A stretch of DNA of 7,428 nucleotides from Dehalococcoidia bacterium (lineage in GTDB: Bacteria > Chloroflexota > Dehalococcoidia > UBA2979). The position numbers and the translations under genes were made by a program. Every line of letters starts with the position of its first letter. Position 1 is the stretch's first letter. Location: contig JALOAM010000152.1 in the NCBI GenBank assembly GCA_023228765.1, forward strand, positions 1 through 7,428, in the 5' to 3' direction. The notes under the pieces were generated by a model, which saw only the letters and a program-made list of their open reading frames with translations, was not told the origin of the DNA and searched no databases. Shown here in pieces: positions 5,669 to 7,428 of this stretch.

Positions 5669-7072
5669 CTAGCTTGAAGCAGGGCCCGAGGGCTTCGAGC
5701 GCAGCATCCGGAGCCCGACGAACCCGAGCCCTCCGGCCAGCGCGATCGTGACCACGCCGATGATCGCCGCGGTCATCGCGTTGCTGTTGCCGCCATCCCC
5801 GGCGGTCGCGTCCACCGAGTCCCCGCTGCCACCGCCCTCGGAGGTGCCGGTGCTACCCCCGGAGGTGGAGCCGCCCGCGGCGACCGAGGTGGGGAGCGTG
5901 AGCGGGGCGCGCGTGCCCTCGGGCCGGGCGGTCGTGGTGGCCTCGGCGACGGGTTCGTACTCGATCGGCTGGAGACCCTTGGAGACACGCCACTCGTTGT
6001 AGAGGCCGTCCTGGTCGAAGCCATAGACCTCGTTGAGGGCCTGGTCGGTGGTGTTGCCTTCCTTGATGGTGGCCAGCAGGTCCGCCATCTTCTCCGCGCC
6101 GTAGGTGTCGATGAGGTACTCCACCGTGGACCAGGACTGTCCGTAGAAGAGCTCGATGAGCTCGGCGCGATTGGTGGGGGCGGTCAGGTTCCTCAGGCGC
6201 AGCGTGTCGTCGCGCTGGATCGCGGACTCCACCGCGTTCACCCTCGTGCCCTTGTTGGCCTGCGCGTACGTCGCGAGGCCCTCGTCCAGCCACGAGGGGA
6301 TCGAGGTGAACGCACCGTCGCCCGCCGCCGACGTGACGACGTGGGTGATCTCGTGGCGCGTGATGTCCTCCCAGCCGAGGCCGAGGCTGTCGTAGACATG
6401 CACGAGGTCCGGCGCGACGCGGGTGCCACCCGTGCGCGACATCTCGTCGTAGACGCCGCCTCGCGGCCGTTGCGCGGGGATGCCGTCGTCGCCTCCCGCG
6501 TACAGCACGACCGTGATCGGGAAGTCGATGTCGACATCGAGGAGGGACGCCATGTCCTCCACGGCACCTGCCGAGGCGCCCAGTACGCTCTGCGCGAGGG
6601 CCGCATCGGCGTACCAGTAGACGGTGACGTCGCCCTCCTGCAGCGTCTGCCACTGGAAGCGACCGTCGAGGAAGACGACCTCCTCCGGCTCCGTCTGCAC
6701 GGTATCGCCGTCCTCGGTGCGCAGGGTCCACGAGTACGTGAAGCGCGTGCCGACGGGGATGTACGTGGTGCCGTTGTTCGTCGGGAGTTCCGCGACCACC
6801 TCGCCCGTGCCGCGGGAGGGCACCTGCGCGACCACGGAGCCGCCGATGTTCCCCTCCGGGTTGAACCGCTGGTAGTTGAGCGTGGCCTCCGAGATCGGGT
6901 CACCCGAGACCTGCACCCGGAACGTGATCGAGGACGGGTCCGCCGAGGAAACGGACGCCCCGCTGACCTCCTGCGCGGCGACCGGAGACACGAGGGCGAA
7001 CGCACCGCCGAGGACGGTGACGACGGCGAGCGCCGCGATCGCCGTGTGAGCCGCTCGTCGGGATCGAGTCAT
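5669..7072 (-). CDS. Secreted, C-terminally anchored gluzincin metallopeptidase (peptidase MA-like)
   Basis: This 467-residue protein is predicted to be exported and membrane-anchored. The N-terminus is a signal peptide (basic MTRSRR, hydrophobic 11-30, A-x-A-type site near VAAQ 31-34). Residues 36-135 look like a beta-rich, Ig-like domain without catalytic motifs. The peptidase domain carries the zinc motif RHEITHVV with H240, E241 and H244, and WLDEGLATY with E264 as third zinc ligand, a spacing typical of gluzincins and of peptidase MA-like proteins. Residues 371-431 form a Thr/Ser/Gly-rich linker resembling a wall-spanning spacer. A transmembrane helix at about 433-455 is followed by RMLRSK. 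The catalytic domain would thus sit outside the cell, tethered. The ATG overlaps the stop of prfB (ATGA) and has a strong GAGGAGGG site 6 nt upstream. The substrate is unknown. Confidence 0.85.
   Translation of the reverse strand: MTRSRRAAHTAIAALAVVTVLGGAFALVSPVAAQEVSGASVSSADPSSITFRVQVSGDPISEATLNYQRFNPEGNIGGSVVAQVPSRGTGEVVAELPTNNGTTYIPVGTRFTYSWTLRTEDGDTVQTEPEEVVFLDGRFQWQTLQEGDVTVYWYADAALAQSVLGASAGAVEDMASLLDVDIDFPITVVLYAGGDDGIPAQRPRGGVYDEMSRTGGTRVAPDLVHVYDSLGLGWEDITRHEITHVVTSAAGDGAFTSIPSWLDEGLATYAQANKGTRVNAVESAIQRDDTLRLRNLTAPTNRAELIELFYGQSWSTVEYLIDTYGAEKMADLLATIKEGNTTDQALNEVYGFDQDGLYNEWRVSKGLQPIEYEPVAEATTTARPEGTRAPLTLPTSVAAGGSTSGGSTGTSEGGGSGDSVDATAGDGGNSNAMTAAIIGVVTIALAGGLGFVGLRMLRSKPSGPASS
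5672..5700 (+). terminator. Candidate 3'-end hairpin of the plus-strand operon
   Basis: GCTTGAAGC (5672-5680) can pair with GCTTCGAGC (5692-5700), giving a 9-bp stem with one G-U pair and an 11-nt loop, 7 nt after the TAG of the thioredoxin-fold gene. The G-U becomes an A-C mismatch in the opposite transcript, so the hairpin favours plus-strand RNA. No T-run follows. It lies inside the 3' coding end of the convergent peptidase gene, so it could be coincidental. Confidence 0.3.
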
Positions 7073-7428
7073 GCGGCGCCCTCCTCGGTGCCGACCTGCG
7101 CGCGCAGGTAGGCATTGATGAAGTCATCGATCTTGCCGTCCAGGACGGCGCCGGTGTCGGAGGTCTCGACCTCGGTGCGGAGGTCCTTCACCATCTTGTA
7201 GGGGTGCAGGACGTAGGAGCGGATCTGGTTGCCCCAGCCGGCCTCCACGTGCTCGCCCTTGATGCGGGCGCGCTCCGCCTCCACGCGCTCGATCTCACGC
7301 TCAAGGAGCCGGGACTTCAGGACGACCATCGCCTGCTCGCGGTTCTGGAGCTGGGAGCGCTCGTTCTGACAGGTTACGACGATCCCGGAGGGGATGTGGG
7401 TGATGCGGACGGCGGTGTCGTTCTTCTG
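7069..7428 (-). CDS. prfB: Peptide chain release factor 2, C-terminal part
   Basis: This is the C-terminal 119 residues of RF2, the class I factor that releases peptides at UGA and UAA; the 5' part lies beyond the right edge. The reading frame continues past the internal Met at 7327-7329 to the window end. Residues starting [15 protein letters not shown] and continuing with CQNERSQ match the conserved RF2 segment that directly follows the GGQ peptidyl-hydrolysis motif, which therefore sits just outside the window. [16 protein letters not shown] and the ending DFINAYLRA also match RF2 rather than RF1, where the equivalent segment reads R-I-R-T-Y-N-F-P. The programmed frameshift site of many prfB genes would be near the missing 5' end and cannot be judged. 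The TGA stop overlaps the peptidase start by 4 nt. Confidence 0.95.
   Translation of the reverse strand, partial: QKNDTAVRITHIPSGIVVTCQNERSQLQNREQAMVVLKSRLLEREIERVEAERARIKGEHVEAGWGNQIRSYVLHPYKMVKDLRTEVETSDTGAVLDGKIDDFINAYLRAQVGTEEGAA
7079..7086 (-). promoter_or_regulatory. Strong ribosome binding site for the metallopeptidase
   Basis: Read on the minus strand, GAGGAGGG lies 6 nt before the ATG at 7072-7070. It sits inside the last codons of prfB and fixes the peptidase start. It is the clearest Shine-Dalgarno sequence in the window, so the peptidase need not depend only on coupling to prfB. Confidence 0.75.

Noticed and set aside
5748..6002. Plus-strand 84-codon frame that looks like a secreted, Pro-rich small protein
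   Set aside because: It is antisense to the anchor and linker of the peptidase. The hydrophobic and Pro-rich character is the mirror of the transmembrane helix and Gly/Ser/Thr linker codons.

Overview
The window is GC-rich, gene-dense bacterial chromosome with an ordinary housekeeping character: no RNA genes, CRISPR arrays or mobile elements were seen. The gene content (two LpxL/PatA-type acyltransferases with no sign of an LPS pathway, a PimA-like mannosyltransferase, an inositol-type CDP-alcohol phosphotransferase, a protein-disulfide-oxidoreductase-like protein, and a membrane-anchored HExxH peptidase next to prfB) suggests a GC-rich monoderm-type lineage. Chloroflexota (Dehalococcoidia-like) is my best guess and Actinobacteriota the main alternative; this is inference from gene content, not a measured placement.

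Layout, left to right. (1) Positions 3-77 are the last 24 codons of a plus-strand gene, followed by a strong 12-bp hairpin terminator at 119-154. (2) A two-gene plus-strand unit, 188-2034, encodes tandem lysophospholipid-acyltransferase-superfamily proteins separated by 11 nt. (3) After a 147-nt gap holding a possible leaderless-type promoter, a tightly packed four-gene operon runs from 2182 to 5664: PHP-domain phosphoesterase, PimA-like GT4 glycosyltransferase, CDP-alcohol phosphatidyltransferase and a two-domain thioredoxin-fold protein. The junctions overlap by 4, 4 and 1 nt. (4) A convergent minus-strand unit meets it with only 4 nt between the stop codons: prfB (release factor 2, C-terminal 119 residues, running off the right edge) overlaps by 4 nt a secreted, C-terminally anchored gluzincin metallopeptidase (7072 to 5669).

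How the genes may work together: the plus-strand genes resemble the set used for phosphatidylinositol mannoside (PIM) synthesis in mycobacteria, where pgsA1 (phosphatidylinositol-phosphate synthase), patA (acyltransferase) and pimA (mannosyltransferase) are neighbours. Here the same three activities appear with the acyltransferase duplicated and with two extra operon members. The PHP phosphoesterase is a plausible, untested candidate for the step that dephosphorylates phosphatidylinositol phosphate before mannosylation. The thioredoxin-fold protein appears to have lost the CxxC motif in both domains. These two extra members are the most interesting parts of the window.
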